From: Gammaproteobacteria bacterium
Lineage (GTDB): Bacteria; Pseudomonadota; Gammaproteobacteria; Eutrophobiales; Eutrophobiaceae
Direction of reading: 5' to 3'
DNA: 64,000 bases
Assembly: GCA_012103475.1 (NCBI GenBank)
Contig: WLWS01000003.1
Span: 186,001 to 250,000, forward strand
Part shown: one piece after another, positions 1-8,841 of the stretch
Layout: each line of letters starts with the position of its first letter
Numbering within the stretch: the stretch's first letter is position 1
The notes under the pieces: generated by a model
Seen by the model: the letters and a program-made list of their open reading frames with translations, nothing else
Told to the model about the DNA's origin: nothing
Database searches by the model: none
Position numbers and translations under genes: made by a program

Positions 1-1
1 T

Positions 2-115
2 CACGATCTGGCAACTGGAGTGATGACAGAAGAGAAAAGAATAAAACTGAAAGAGACGATCGATCGGATCGAAACTCTGACAGATATTAATTATCTTAGT
101 AATTTACTTTACTGA
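2..115 (+). CDS. 3' end of an unidentified gene (partial)
   Basis: The window opens inside a reading frame that ends at TGA 113-115, leaving 37 C-terminal residues. The tail is charged (Lys, Glu, Arg rich) and ends in NYLSNLLY. It stops 15 bases before the SDR gene on the same strand, so the two may be co-transcribed. Too little remains to name a family. Confidence 0.45.
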   Translation, partial: HDLATGVMTEEKRIKLKETIDRIETLTDINYLSNLLY

Positions 116-130
116 CTACGGAATAAAATC

Positions 131-913
131 ATGCAACAACTAAAAGATAAACGTGTACTGATTACAGGTGCGAGCAGTGGCATAGGTCGTTCTCTGGCAA
201 TCGAATTTGCCAGAGAGGGCGCGAAACTGATATTGCACGGAAGAAGCGAACATTCATTAGCGCCGGTTCTTGAAGAAATTCGAAAAAGCGGTATTACGCC
301 ACATGGTCTGTATGCGGATCTCAATGAGCGTGAAGCTGTAGTTCGTCTTTGTCAGGACGCTTCGATGAAATATGAAGGTATCGACATAGTAATTAACAAC
401 GCGGGTGCCGTAAGTAAGGCGCCTATCTCGACTACCAGCGAAGAAGAATGGGACAGAATTCTACAGGTCAATTTGACGACTCCTTATTTGATCAGCCACC
501 ATCTTGTTCCTGTAATCAAAAAAAATGAAGAAGGTGGCAGACTGATCTTTATTTCTTCCGTCGCGGCAAAATTACCGGATCCATTTGGTAGCGCCTACAA
601 CGCATCGAAAGCCGGCTTACTCGGTCTGGTTCGCTGTCTCGCTGCAGAGCTTGGCCGGAATAATATTACTGTCAACGCAATCTGTCCGGGCTGGGTCGAC
701 ACAGGAATGGCAGAGCGCTTGCATACTGAGATGCCATCGGCAAAAGAAAAACAGTTTGATGAATTCTACGATGCCTCAATTCGCGCAAATATGCTCAATG
801 CGAGAATAACGCCGGATAATATTGCAGAGTTTGCTGTGTATCTGGCCAGTGAGAAGGGTAAGTTCATGACCGCTCAGTCGATTAACGTTTGTGCCGGACT
901 ATGTCCCAGCTGA
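131..913 (+). CDS. SDR-family NAD(P)-dependent oxidoreductase
   Basis: A 260-residue classical short-chain dehydrogenase, the usual size of the family. Seen: the nucleotide-binding motif TGASSGIG at residues 12-19, the NNAG motif near residue 90, and the catalytic Tyr156-x3-Lys160 in YNASK with an upstream SS serine pair. The C-terminus (AQSINVCAG) matches the usual SDR end. It is cytoplasmic, with no signal peptide. It likely oxidises or reduces a hydroxyl/keto group of a small molecule. It is first in a run of oxidoreductase genes on the same strand, which suggests a step in the same catabolic route. The substrate cannot be inferred; the numerous family makes any finer name unsafe. Confidence 0.9.
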   Translation: MQQLKDKRVLITGASSGIGRSLAIEFAREGAKLILHGRSEHSLAPVLEEIRKSGITPHGLYADLNEREAVVRLCQDASMKYEGIDIVINNAGAVSKAPISTTSEEEWDRILQVNLTTPYLISHHLVPVIKKNEEGGRLIFISSVAAKLPDPFGSAYNASKAGLLGLVRCLAAELGRNNITVNAICPGWVDTGMAERLHTEMPSAKEKQFDEFYDASIRANMLNARITPDNIAEFAVYLASEKGKFMTAQSINVCAGLCPS

Positions 914-1008
914 TTCCATAAGACGAATCCAGCCCGAAGCCGAGTGCCTGAGCGATGTCGATCGTGGTATTATTCACGACGGTCAGGAATAGAATTGAGG
1001 GGTGGTAG

Positions 1009-2718
1009 TTGGGACTGAATCGACGACAATTTCTCGGCGGGCTGGGAGCTACGTGCCTGCTTAATGGTAGTAGCGCCGGACAGATCGTTCAGGCCGCTGG
1101 TCTGTCGGACACTCTGCCAGAAACCGATGTGTTAATAGTCGGCTCTGGCGCTTCAGGAGCGGCTGCGGCCTGGCACCTCGCTAGTGCCGGTTTCAGTGTT
1201 ACCTGTCTGGAACAGGGAGAATATGTTGATTATGCCGAGTCGCCGGCAGCCAAAAGCGACTGGGAACTGATTCGACAACGAAGCTGGAACCCTTCACCAA
1301 ACGCCCGTCATAGTGATAGCGATTACCCTGTCTCCGAAGCAGACAGTCCGATAAAGGCACTAATGTATAACGGTGTCGGTGGCAGTACGATCATGTGGTC
1401 CTGTCATTCACCCAGATTTCACCCATCCGATTTCAGAGTCAGATCACTCGATGGTGTGGCCGATGATTGGCCGCTTGATTATCAGGAACTCGAACCCTAC
1501 TACGATCTTAATGAAGAGATGGTGGGCATTGCCGGTGTCAGCGGCGATCCGGCCTACCCGCAAAGACCTCCACACCATATACCGCCGGTACCTATCGGTA
1601 AGGGGGCAGAACGTGTCGCCACAGCCATGGATGAACTCGGATGGCATTGGTGGCCAAGTGATATTCAGATTAATTCAGAGCAGCACGGTCATGGAAGAGG
1701 GGTCTGCAATCATTGTGGTCCTTGCGAACTGGGCTGTCCTTTTCGTGCCAAAGGCAGCAGTGATGTGACCTATTGGCCACTGGCACTTGATGCCGGAGCC
1801 AGACTCATTACCGGCGCGCGGGTTTTTGAAATTGAAACCGATTCGATGGGCCAGGCAACAGGAGCTGTATTCTATGATCGAAACGGCAAGATTCGTCGGC
1901 AAAAAGCATCTCTTGTCATTATTGGCGCGAATGGCATAGGCACTCCCCGCTTATTACTTCTTTCAGCAGCCGCGCAACACCCGAATGGCCTTGCGAATAG
2001 TTCAGGAATGCTTGGTCGTAACTTGATGTTTCATCCGGTTGCCGGTGTCACTGCTGTTTTTGATGAACCTGTGGATAGCTATAAGGGTATTACCGCCGTA
2101 TCAATTTGTTCACATGAGTTTTATGAATCAGATCCGCAAAGAGATTTTGTCCGTGGTTATATGCTGCAGCTGGTGCGTTCGATTGGTCCGGTAATCACCG
2201 CTCTGGGTGGTTATGGGGTTGCGCAAAAATGGGGAAGGGGACACCACCAGAGATTTCTTGAAGTCTTTAATCATACTGCAACCATGGCGATAGTTGCCGA
2301 GGATCTCCCCGATCCTGAAAACCGGGTGACGCTTGATTCCAGCCTTACTGACAGTGATGGACTGGCAGCACCCAAAATCACTTATCGCTTACAGAATAAT
2401 GCCCGTCGTATGCTTGATCATGGTATCGCTCGCAGCCATGATATTTTCAACAAAGCAGGCGCTGCTGAACTGCACGATGTTGACTTATTTGCGAATGGTG
2501 GCTTTCACCTGATGGGGACGGCGCGAATGGGAGATAATCCGGAAACATCGGTCACTAACCGTTGGGGTCGCACCCATGATATTAGTAACTTGTATATTAT
2601 TGACGGAAGTCTGTTTACGACTGCCGCCGCGGTAAATCCAACAATTACCATTCAGGCACTGGCCTTGCGTGCTGCCGACCATATCAAAGAGCATCGTCGT
2701 GATCTTGCAAAAGTCTGA
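1009..2718 (+). CDS. Tat-exported GMC-family FAD oxidoreductase (large subunit)
   Basis: A 569-residue GMC oxidoreductase. A stop codon (TAG 1006-1008) directly precedes the TTG at 1009 and a GAGGGG ribosome site lies at 997-1002, so TTG is the likely start. The N-terminus carries a twin-arginine motif (NRRQFLGG, residues 4-11), so folded FAD protein should be exported. The FAD-binding GSGASG is at residues 45-50. A cysteine cluster C233-x2-C236-x2-C239-x3-C243 resembles that of gluconate-type and fatty-alcohol GMC enzymes. The catalytic His500 lies in GGFHLMGT and Asn543 in AAVNPT. It probably oxidises an alcohol or polyol group in the periplasm. It is followed after 10 bases by a small-subunit gene, supporting a heteromeric dehydrogenase rather than an oxygen-using oxidase. 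Confidence 0.88.
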   Translation: MGLNRRQFLGGLGATCLLNGSSAGQIVQAAGLSDTLPETDVLIVGSGASGAAAAWHLASAGFSVTCLEQGEYVDYAESPAAKSDWELIRQRSWNPSPNARHSDSDYPVSEADSPIKALMYNGVGGSTIMWSCHSPRFHPSDFRVRSLDGVADDWPLDYQELEPYYDLNEEMVGIAGVSGDPAYPQRPPHHIPPVPIGKGAERVATAMDELGWHWWPSDIQINSEQHGHGRGVCNHCGPCELGCPFRAKGSSDVTYWPLALDAGARLITGARVFEIETDSMGQATGAVFYDRNGKIRRQKASLVIIGANGIGTPRLLLLSAAAQHPNGLANSSGMLGRNLMFHPVAGVTAVFDEPVDSYKGITAVSICSHEFYESDPQRDFVRGYMLQLVRSIGPVITALGGYGVAQKWGRGHHQRFLEVFNHTATMAIVAEDLPDPENRVTLDSSLTDSDGLAAPKITYRLQNNARRMLDHGIARSHDIFNKAGAAELHDVDLFANGGFHLMGTARMGDNPETSVTNRWGRTHDISNLYIIDGSLFTTAAAVNPTITIQALALRAADHIKEHRRDLAKV

Positions 2719-2728
2719 GCGATTGAAA

Positions 2729-3130
2729 ATGATACTGTCTCTGCTTGTTCCAGCGGAGGATGGCTGGCCTGCTGCCGGCGAGGCTGAAATTTTTGAGGCT
2801 TTTCTGCAAGATGTCTCAGCAGATAAGAACCAGAATTCTATTGGCGAGTTGATTCAGGCCCTGCCTGCAGATTTTGAAAAAGCCGCTACCCGGCTGCAGA
2901 TTGACTATCTCGAGACACTCGAGTCAAATCACACAAGCGCCTTTGCTTCTCTGTTGCGTCATACCTATAACGCCTATTACTCAAATTCGAAAGTCCTTAA
3001 GGTTCTTGAAGCAAAGTCCGGTTACCCCGCACGGCCGCCGCTTTTTCAAGGTTATGAAATGGAACCTTTTGATCCAGGAAGCCTCAAGACTCAGCAACAA
3101 CGAGCGCCATTCTGGCGTAAAACAAATTAA
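2729..3130 (+). CDS. Gluconate 2-dehydrogenase subunit 3-like small subunit
   Basis: A 133-residue protein starting at ATG 2729; a longer reading from 2669 would overlap the GMC gene and is less likely. The C-terminal half (LLRHTYNAYYSNSKV, then GYPARPPLFQGYEMEPFDP) resembles the gluconate 2-dehydrogenase subunit 3 family, which pairs with GMC catalytic subunits. In known three-part dehydrogenases the small subunit often carries the Tat signal and carries the catalytic subunit across. Here neither start gives a Tat or Sec signal, while the GMC partner has one, so the roles seem reversed. Family assignment is by motif memory and moderate. Confidence 0.62.
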   Translation: MILSLLVPAEDGWPAAGEAEIFEAFLQDVSADKNQNSIGELIQALPADFEKAATRLQIDYLETLESNHTSAFASLLRHTYNAYYSNSKVLKVLEAKSGYPARPPLFQGYEMEPFDPGSLKTQQQRAPFWRKTN

Positions 3131-3165
3131 TAAAATCACATAGAAAAATTCTTCAGGAAATCCCT

Positions 3166-5307
3166 ATGCTAATTAGTCGTACAGTGACATCTACCTTCTT
3201 GCCTGCGTTTTGCCAAAGCGGTCTGATGTTAGGGGTATCCATCCTGCTCACTCTGGCGCAAGTGCAGGCTGCTGAAAAGAAGGCTGATGTGAGCTTTGAT
3301 CGTCTTCTGAATGCTGAGCAAGAGCCTGGACAATGGCTTATACACGGACGCACATTTTTTGAGCAGAGGTTTAGTCCGCTTAAGCAAATTACTCAGGAAA
3401 ACATCAACAAACTCGGGCTTGACTGGCATTTTGATATTAATACTGATCGAGGCCTGGAGGGAACGCCTATCGTTGTTGATGGTGTGATGTATGCCGCAGG
3501 TGCCTGGAGTATTGTTTATGCACTGGATGCACGCAACGGAAGATTACTCTGGTCTTATGATCCGAAAATAGCAGCGGATGCGGCCAGTATTCAATGTTGC
3601 GACATAGTCGACAGAGGCATTGCTGTTTACAAAGACCGGGTCTACGTCGCTGCCTTTGATGGCAGACTCATTGCGCTGAATGCCGGCGACGGTACGCCCA
3701 TCTGGGAAGTAAACACTGTCACCGATGACTGGCCTTATACCATAACCGGCGCACCGAGGATTGTGCGTGACAAAATAGTTATTGGAAACTCCGGTGCCGA
3801 TCTTGGCGTGCGTGGTTATGTATCCGCTTATGATGCTGATAGCGGTAAACTGAGCTGGCGTTTTTATACAGTGCCTGGTAATCCAGCTAAAGGTTTTGAA
3901 AACCCGGCGATGGAGATGGCGGCGAAAACCTGGAAGGGTGAATGGTGGCAATATGGTGGCGGCGGTACGGTATGGGATTCCATTTCTTACGATCCTGCAT
4001 TAGATCTCGTTTATATCGGTGTTGGCAACGGCAGTCCCTGGCCACAGGATATTCGCAGTCCGGGGGGCGGGGACAATCTTTTTTTATCGTCTATTGTTGC
4101 TCTCAAAGCGAGTAGTGGGGAATACGTCTGGCACTACCAGACCACGCCTGGCGAAACCTGGGACTACACCGCAACCCAGCATATGATTCTAGCTGATATC
4201 GAGGTCGATGGTCGTTTACGTAAGGTGATCATGCAGGCACCCAAGAATGGTTTTTTCTATGTTCTCGACCGTGCGAATGGAGAACTACTTCGTGCTGATG
4301 CCTATGCGAAAGTCAACTGGGCCACGCATGTCGATATGAAAACCGGTCGACCAGTGGAAACAGCAGATGCGCGCTATGGCTTGACTCCGAAGTTCACGCT
4401 GCCTTCCGGTATGGGTGCGCATAACTGGCACCCTATGTCCTATAGCCCGAACACCGGTCTGGTTTACATTCCCGCTCAGGAAATTCCCGGAATGTTCAGC
4501 CAGAAAGCTGACTTTGTTTTTAGCAAGGGAAGCACCAACCTCGGTATCAGTCTGGCTAACGTTGCGCCCCCGGAAGATGAGGCAACTCTGAAAGAAGTTC
4601 TCTCGACTGTGCATGGTTATCTGATTGGCTGGGACCCGGTATCGGGTAAAGCCAAATGGAGCCATGAGCAGACTTCACCCGTTAATGGAGGTGTGCTAAC
4701 GACAGCAAGCGATTTGCTTTTTCAGGGTCGCGGAGACGGAAAGTTCGCAGCGCACAATGCTGTCAATGGCAAAGAACTCTGGACTCAGGAGGCCCAGACA
4801 GGCTTGATTGCACCGCCAATCACTTATGAGATTGATGGCGTACAGTATGTCAGTATTATGGCAGGCTGGGGCGGGGGCTTTAGTCTCGCATTCGGTCCAC
4901 TTGCCGCCCAACTCAAGGTGCGCAACGTCAGTCGTATATTGACCTATAGCCTGGATGGAAAAGACAAGTTACCTCCATTACCAGTGCTAAACGTACAAGC
5001 CGACTCACAAACGCTGCCAGCAGGAACGGATCCGGACCATATTGAAACCGGCAAGAATATTTATCATGAGAATTGCATGGTTTGTCACGGAGCAGGCGCG
5101 ATTGGTGGCGGTACCTTGCCGGATTTACGCTTCAGCAGCACGAAAACATTTGAGAGCTGGAAGACGATCGTTCTGAAAGGTGCCTTACGCTCAGGTGGTA
5201 TGCCGGCATTTGATAAATTAATAAGTAGTGAAGAACTTGAAAAGATACGTTTGTACATAATCAAGCGGGCTAATGATTTTGCCACTAGTAATCTAACGAA
5301 TAATTAA
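3166..5307 (+). CDS. PQQ-dependent quinohemoprotein alcohol dehydrogenase with C-terminal cytochrome c domain
   Basis: A 713-residue type II quinohemoprotein alcohol dehydrogenase, normal length for the class. An N-terminal Sec signal (about residues 1-36) places it in the periplasm. The eight-bladed PQQ propeller has the vicinal disulfide C144-C145 and the catalytic region WDYTATQ with Asp333. Residue 335 is Thr; lanthanide-dependent relatives have Asp two positions after the catalytic Asp, so this is predicted to be calcium type. The C-terminal cytochrome c domain has CMVCH (C637, C640, H641) and a probable axial Met679 in GGMPAF. It should oxidise alcohols to aldehydes, passing electrons from PQQ to haem to a periplasmic carrier. 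Its place between the GMC pair and a Tat amidohydrolase suggests a shared pathway. No PQQ biosynthesis gene is in the window. Confidence 0.93.
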   Translation: MLISRTVTSTFLPAFCQSGLMLGVSILLTLAQVQAAEKKADVSFDRLLNAEQEPGQWLIHGRTFFEQRFSPLKQITQENINKLGLDWHFDINTDRGLEGTPIVVDGVMYAAGAWSIVYALDARNGRLLWSYDPKIAADAASIQCCDIVDRGIAVYKDRVYVAAFDGRLIALNAGDGTPIWEVNTVTDDWPYTITGAPRIVRDKIVIGNSGADLGVRGYVSAYDADSGKLSWRFYTVPGNPAKGFENPAMEMAAKTWKGEWWQYGGGGTVWDSISYDPALDLVYIGVGNGSPWPQDIRSPGGGDNLFLSSIVALKASSGEYVWHYQTTPGETWDYTATQHMILADIEVDGRLRKVIMQAPKNGFFYVLDRANGELLRADAYAKVNWATHVDMKTGRPVETADARYGLTPKFTLPSGMGAHNWHPMSYSPNTGLVYIPAQEIPGMFSQKADFVFSKGSTNLGISLANVAPPEDEATLKEVLSTVHGYLIGWDPVSGKAKWSHEQTSPVNGGVLTTASDLLFQGRGDGKFAAHNAVNGKELWTQEAQTGLIAPPITYEIDGVQYVSIMAGWGGGFSLAFGPLAAQLKVRNVSRILTYSLDGKDKLPPLPVLNVQADSQTLPAGTDPDHIETGKNIYHENCMVCHGAGAIGGGTLPDLRFSSTKTFESWKTIVLKGALRSGGMPAFDKLISSEELEKIRLYIIKRANDFATSNLTNN

Positions 5308-5325
5308 ATAGAGGAGTCAGAGCTG

Positions 5326-6780
5326 ATGACAAGTTGCCACGATCCGGAAGGTACACGCTTACCAATTAAAATGGATTCAACGTCAAACGGCGAGGTCGCG
5401 CCCAAAGCACTTGATGAGGCTGCTACTCATGCAAACGAGACTGCCTTTAATCTGGCTAGCAAAGCCGCGAAAAGACTTGGCCAGAGCCGACGACAGTTTT
5501 TGACATCCATGACTGGTGCTGCGGCGACCTTGATTGGAATGAATCAGGGCTTCGCAGCAGCGGGCAAACGCGGCGGTGCTTATGATATCGACGCGGACGC
5601 GGCTTATGAACCGCAGTTGGCTGAGGCAAGTCTGGCAGGAAAGGAATTTATCTTCGATGTGCAGTTACACCATGTGAATCCCAAAGGCCCATGGCGTGGC
5701 AATTTTGACATGCTGGAACAGGTGCTGGGGCAGTGGCCACAAGGTGCATGCGGGCTCGAAGACAAGGTTAACTGTTACAGTGGAGAACATTTGGTAAAAG
5801 AAGTCTTTTTTGATTCTGATACGGATCTTGCAGTGCTTTCCATGGGACCGGCGATGCCCGATCAGGTGCCTCTTACAATTAACGAGGCGGCAGAGACGCA
5901 GGCACTGGTAAAAGAAAGAACTGGCGAACATCGCTTACTGCTCCACTCTCAGGTGAACCCGAATATCCCCGGTCATCTTGATGCGATGGATCGGGTTGCG
6001 GAAGAGTACTCTCCCGCCGCCTGGAAGAGTTATACCCAGTTCGGACCAGGTGGTGGTTTCTGGCTGGATGATCCTGAAGGTATTGCGATGATAGAAAAAG
6101 CCAGAGCTCTGGGTATAAAACGAGTATGTGTTCATAAAGGTTTACCGCTTGGTTTGATGGGGCATGAGTACTCAACTTGCGCCGATGTTGGCCGGGTGGC
6201 AAAGATGTTCCCTGATGTCACCTTCATCATATATCACTCCGGTTTTGAGCCGGACAGAGCCGAGGGTCCTTACCAGGCATCTGTCGATTACGGCATTAAC
6301 ACGCTGATTAATTCCCTGAAAGATAATGATATTGCTTCTTTAGGTAATGTCTATGCAGAACTCGGCAGCACCTGGCGCTTTGTCATGCGCGATCCGGATC
6401 AAAGTGCGCATGTCATCGGTAAGCTTCTGAAATATGTTGGTGAAGATCTCCTGTTGTGGGGAACGGACTGTATCTGGTACGGAAGCCCACAAGATCAGAT
6501 TCAGGCATTCAGAACCTTTCAAATATCGACAGAGTTTCAGGAAAAATACGGCTACCCGGAAATCACACCGCAGATTCGTGCCAAGGTGTTCGGACTAAAT
6601 GCCGCGATTGCTTATGCAATCGACCCTGAGGATATCCGTAAAAAAACCGCGAAGGATGCATTGGCAAAAGAGCGAAGCGATTATCTTCAGGCGCCCGATC
6701 CCAGTTTTCATACTTACGGTCCAAAAACCCGGAGAGAGTTTCTGGCTTTTAAAAAGCTTGAGGAAGCGGGTCTGGTTTAG
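5326..6780 (+). CDS. Tat-exported amidohydrolase-family (TIM-barrel) protein
   Basis: A 484-residue protein with a strong ribosome site (GAGGAG upstream of ATG 5326). A twin-arginine motif SRRQFLTS lies late, near residue 55, after a hydrophilic leader, followed by a short hydrophobic stretch and AAA cleavage region, so export of a folded metalloprotein is predicted. The rest fits the amidohydrolase_2 (ACMSD/decarboxylase-like) barrel: strand-end histidines in LLLHSQ, CVHKGLP and YHSGFEPD, and the catalytic-type Asp in LLWGTDCIWYGSP. The usual first HxH is Q113-L-H115, so one metal ligand is changed. It follows the PQQ dehydrogenase by 18 bases and is probably in its operon. Reaction is uncertain: hydrolysis or non-oxidative decarboxylation. 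Confidence 0.78.
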   Translation: MTSCHDPEGTRLPIKMDSTSNGEVAPKALDEAATHANETAFNLASKAAKRLGQSRRQFLTSMTGAAATLIGMNQGFAAAGKRGGAYDIDADAAYEPQLAEASLAGKEFIFDVQLHHVNPKGPWRGNFDMLEQVLGQWPQGACGLEDKVNCYSGEHLVKEVFFDSDTDLAVLSMGPAMPDQVPLTINEAAETQALVKERTGEHRLLLHSQVNPNIPGHLDAMDRVAEEYSPAAWKSYTQFGPGGGFWLDDPEGIAMIEKARALGIKRVCVHKGLPLGLMGHEYSTCADVGRVAKMFPDVTFIIYHSGFEPDRAEGPYQASVDYGINTLINSLKDNDIASLGNVYAELGSTWRFVMRDPDQSAHVIGKLLKYVGEDLLLWGTDCIWYGSPQDQIQAFRTFQISTEFQEKYGYPEITPQIRAKVFGLNAAIAYAIDPEDIRKKTAKDALAKERSDYLQAPDPSFHTYGPKTRREFLAFKKLEEAGLV

Positions 6781-6806
6781 TCGTCGTCCGTACGGGAACT
6801 GCTTGT

Positions 6807-8798
6807 CTACAGTTTCATAGCGATTGCATAACCTTCGGCTGTTGCATTCATTACGAAGCGTGGTGCCCAGCAGTCACCTACCAGATGTGGTTTCAGGCCT
6901 GCTTCTATGAGTGGTTGTACGAGTTCTGTATTCGGCAGGCGATTATTGGCGAAAGTAAACAGAGCGACATCGTTGATAATTTGAAGCGCGCCAGTAAATA
7001 CATTGGCATATTCGAGCTCTGCTTCTTCAAAGCGTGAGTGTTCTGTTGGTACCGAGGACACTATAATTTTTACGTTTTTCTGATGCAACCTGCGATAGAT
7101 TCCCTGACGATTAACCAGTGGCACATCCGAGGCAACCCGTTCACGTGGCGTGATGATTATTGTTTCATCAAATATTTCCGACATATATTCTGCTGCGGCA
7201 TAGGTCATTGAAGTATGGTCATGATCGTAAATCACTGCTCGACCTGATTCTTTGCTGTTGTGTCTAAGAAGTTCTTCGCAGCTTTCTCTTAAATCGGGGA
7301 TAAAACCTTCGGACTTATATTCCAGAGGCAAAAATTCGGGCCAGGCTATTTCCGAACCGCTGGCTAATACCACTTCATCAGGTTCGCAATTAAGAATATC
7401 ACTCAATTGCGCTTGCACACCATACTCAATTCTGACTCCGGCACGTTTTGCTGCAAGAGCCTGATAGTCATAAATACTGGAAAGATTTTCACCTCCCGGC
7501 AGGCTCGAATGTAATCGTGTTTTACCGCCGATGTTTGATGAACTGGCGAACAGGGTGACCATATGTCCGCGCTCCGCAGCGACCCATGCCGCCTCCATCC
7601 CTGCTACACCGCCACCGACAATGACAACACGTTTTTTGTTTTCAGCAACTTTTGGCTTCCAGTCTGCTTCATCACTACAAGCTACTCTCGGATTGTTATC
7701 GCACTGAAGATCTTCACCCGCAATAATGACACCCCAGCACGAGTTGCAGGATACGCAGTAACGTATTTGCGCTTCATGGCCGCTAAAGGATTTTTTGGCC
7801 CAGGCTGGATCTGTTACCAGCGGGCGACCCAGCATAATGAGATCTGCCGTTCCATCATCCAGTGCATGTTCGGCTTCATTCGGATCGGTAATATAGCCCA
7901 GGGCGCCGATCGGCGTATCAGGTAAGGCCGTTTTTAGCTTGCGGATTTTCTCCATGTAAGGATGTCTGGGGCCGTGCGCGTCAGGTAAATGCCAGTCAAG
8001 AGTGTCGGCGTGAGCTCCCCAGGCGAAGGTCAGGTAGTCACATTCCTTGCTGCCGGAAACCAAATGAGCGATGCTTTCTGCCTGTTCAAGATCGATACCG
8101 CCTTTGATGCCGTCCTCTCCGGGTAGCTTGGCACCAATGACAAAATCTTTTCCGCACTCACGACGGATACTGTGAATCAAGTCTGTAATTATCCGCACAC
8201 GTCCCTGTAGCTCACCACCATAACGATCTTCGCGTCTATTAGATTGCATTGAGAAAAACTGGTGAAACAAATGGCCGTGAGCTGCGGAAATTTCAACGCC
8301 ACTGAAGCCGGCGGATTTTAACCAGGCGGCGGACTTCGCCCATTCGTCTATGATGTCTTCAATTTCACTGACAGAATAAGCGTTTGGAACCGTCCAGCTT
8401 AAACCGTCAGGTAAAGCAGATACACCACGCGCGCGCATATTACGGCCACCGTCACGGTGGCCACGGCCTGAGTGTTGTATTTGCCCCAGCAGCCGGCAGT
8501 CAGCAGATTCGACAAGATCGGCCAGACGTTTTAATTTATCGGCATTGCGGCCTACCTGAACATTCAACTGTCGCGGATCGTTTTGCTGTGACAACATATT
8601 CAGCGGCTCGGTAATAGTCATCGCCGCGCCACCACGGGCCCTGTTCAAATGATAGTCGATAAATTTATCGGGTACTTCTGAGATTCTTGCGAATCGTGTT
8701 GACATGGATGCATGAACCACGCGATTTTTGAGCTTTTTACCGGCAAGTTCAAATCCGGAACTCAAGATAGGATAGGGCTGTGAAGTGCTATCAGACAA
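6807..8798 (-). CDS. TMADH/2,4-dienoyl-CoA reductase-like FMN, Fe-S and FAD oxidoreductase
   Basis: A 663-residue enzyme. An old-yellow-enzyme FMN barrel (about residues 1-340) includes HGHLFHQF, where relatives such as FadH have Tyr in place of the second His. Then come C348, C351, C354 and C366; this CxxCxxC spacing is like trimethylamine dehydrogenase, whereas FadH has CxxCxxxC. A C-terminal FAD/NAD(P) module starts with VVIVGGGVAGMEAAW. It may reduce enoyl or dienoyl substrates or demethylate amines; the sequence does not decide. It has no signal, so is cytoplasmic. It faces the amidohydrolase tail to tail and lies downstream of the transporter remnant on the same strand. Confidence 0.85.
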   Translation of the reverse strand: MSDSTSQPYPILSSGFELAGKKLKNRVVHASMSTRFARISEVPDKFIDYHLNRARGGAAMTITEPLNMLSQQNDPRQLNVQVGRNADKLKRLADLVESADCRLLGQIQHSGRGHRDGGRNMRARGVSALPDGLSWTVPNAYSVSEIEDIIDEWAKSAAWLKSAGFSGVEISAAHGHLFHQFFSMQSNRREDRYGGELQGRVRIITDLIHSIRRECGKDFVIGAKLPGEDGIKGGIDLEQAESIAHLVSGSKECDYLTFAWGAHADTLDWHLPDAHGPRHPYMEKIRKLKTALPDTPIGALGYITDPNEAEHALDDGTADLIMLGRPLVTDPAWAKKSFSGHEAQIRYCVSCNSCWGVIIAGEDLQCDNNPRVACSDEADWKPKVAENKKRVVIVGGGVAGMEAAWVAAERGHMVTLFASSSNIGGKTRLHSSLPGGENLSSIYDYQALAAKRAGVRIEYGVQAQLSDILNCEPDEVVLASGSEIAWPEFLPLEYKSEGFIPDLRESCEELLRHNSKESGRAVIYDHDHTSMTYAAAEYMSEIFDETIIITPRERVASDVPLVNRQGIYRRLHQKNVKIIVSSVPTEHSRFEEAELEYANVFTGALQIINDVALFTFANNRLPNTELVQPLIEAGLKPHLVGDCWAPRFVMNATAEGYAIAMKL

Positions 8799-8841
8799 TC
8801 GTGGTCGTTCTCAAATAGTCAGTTTATCGAAATTCAGTCTG

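Noticed and set aside
2669-2728. Upstream start for the GMC small subunit
   Set aside because: It overlaps the GMC gene by 50 bases and adds residues with no homology-like pattern; it gives no Tat signal either.
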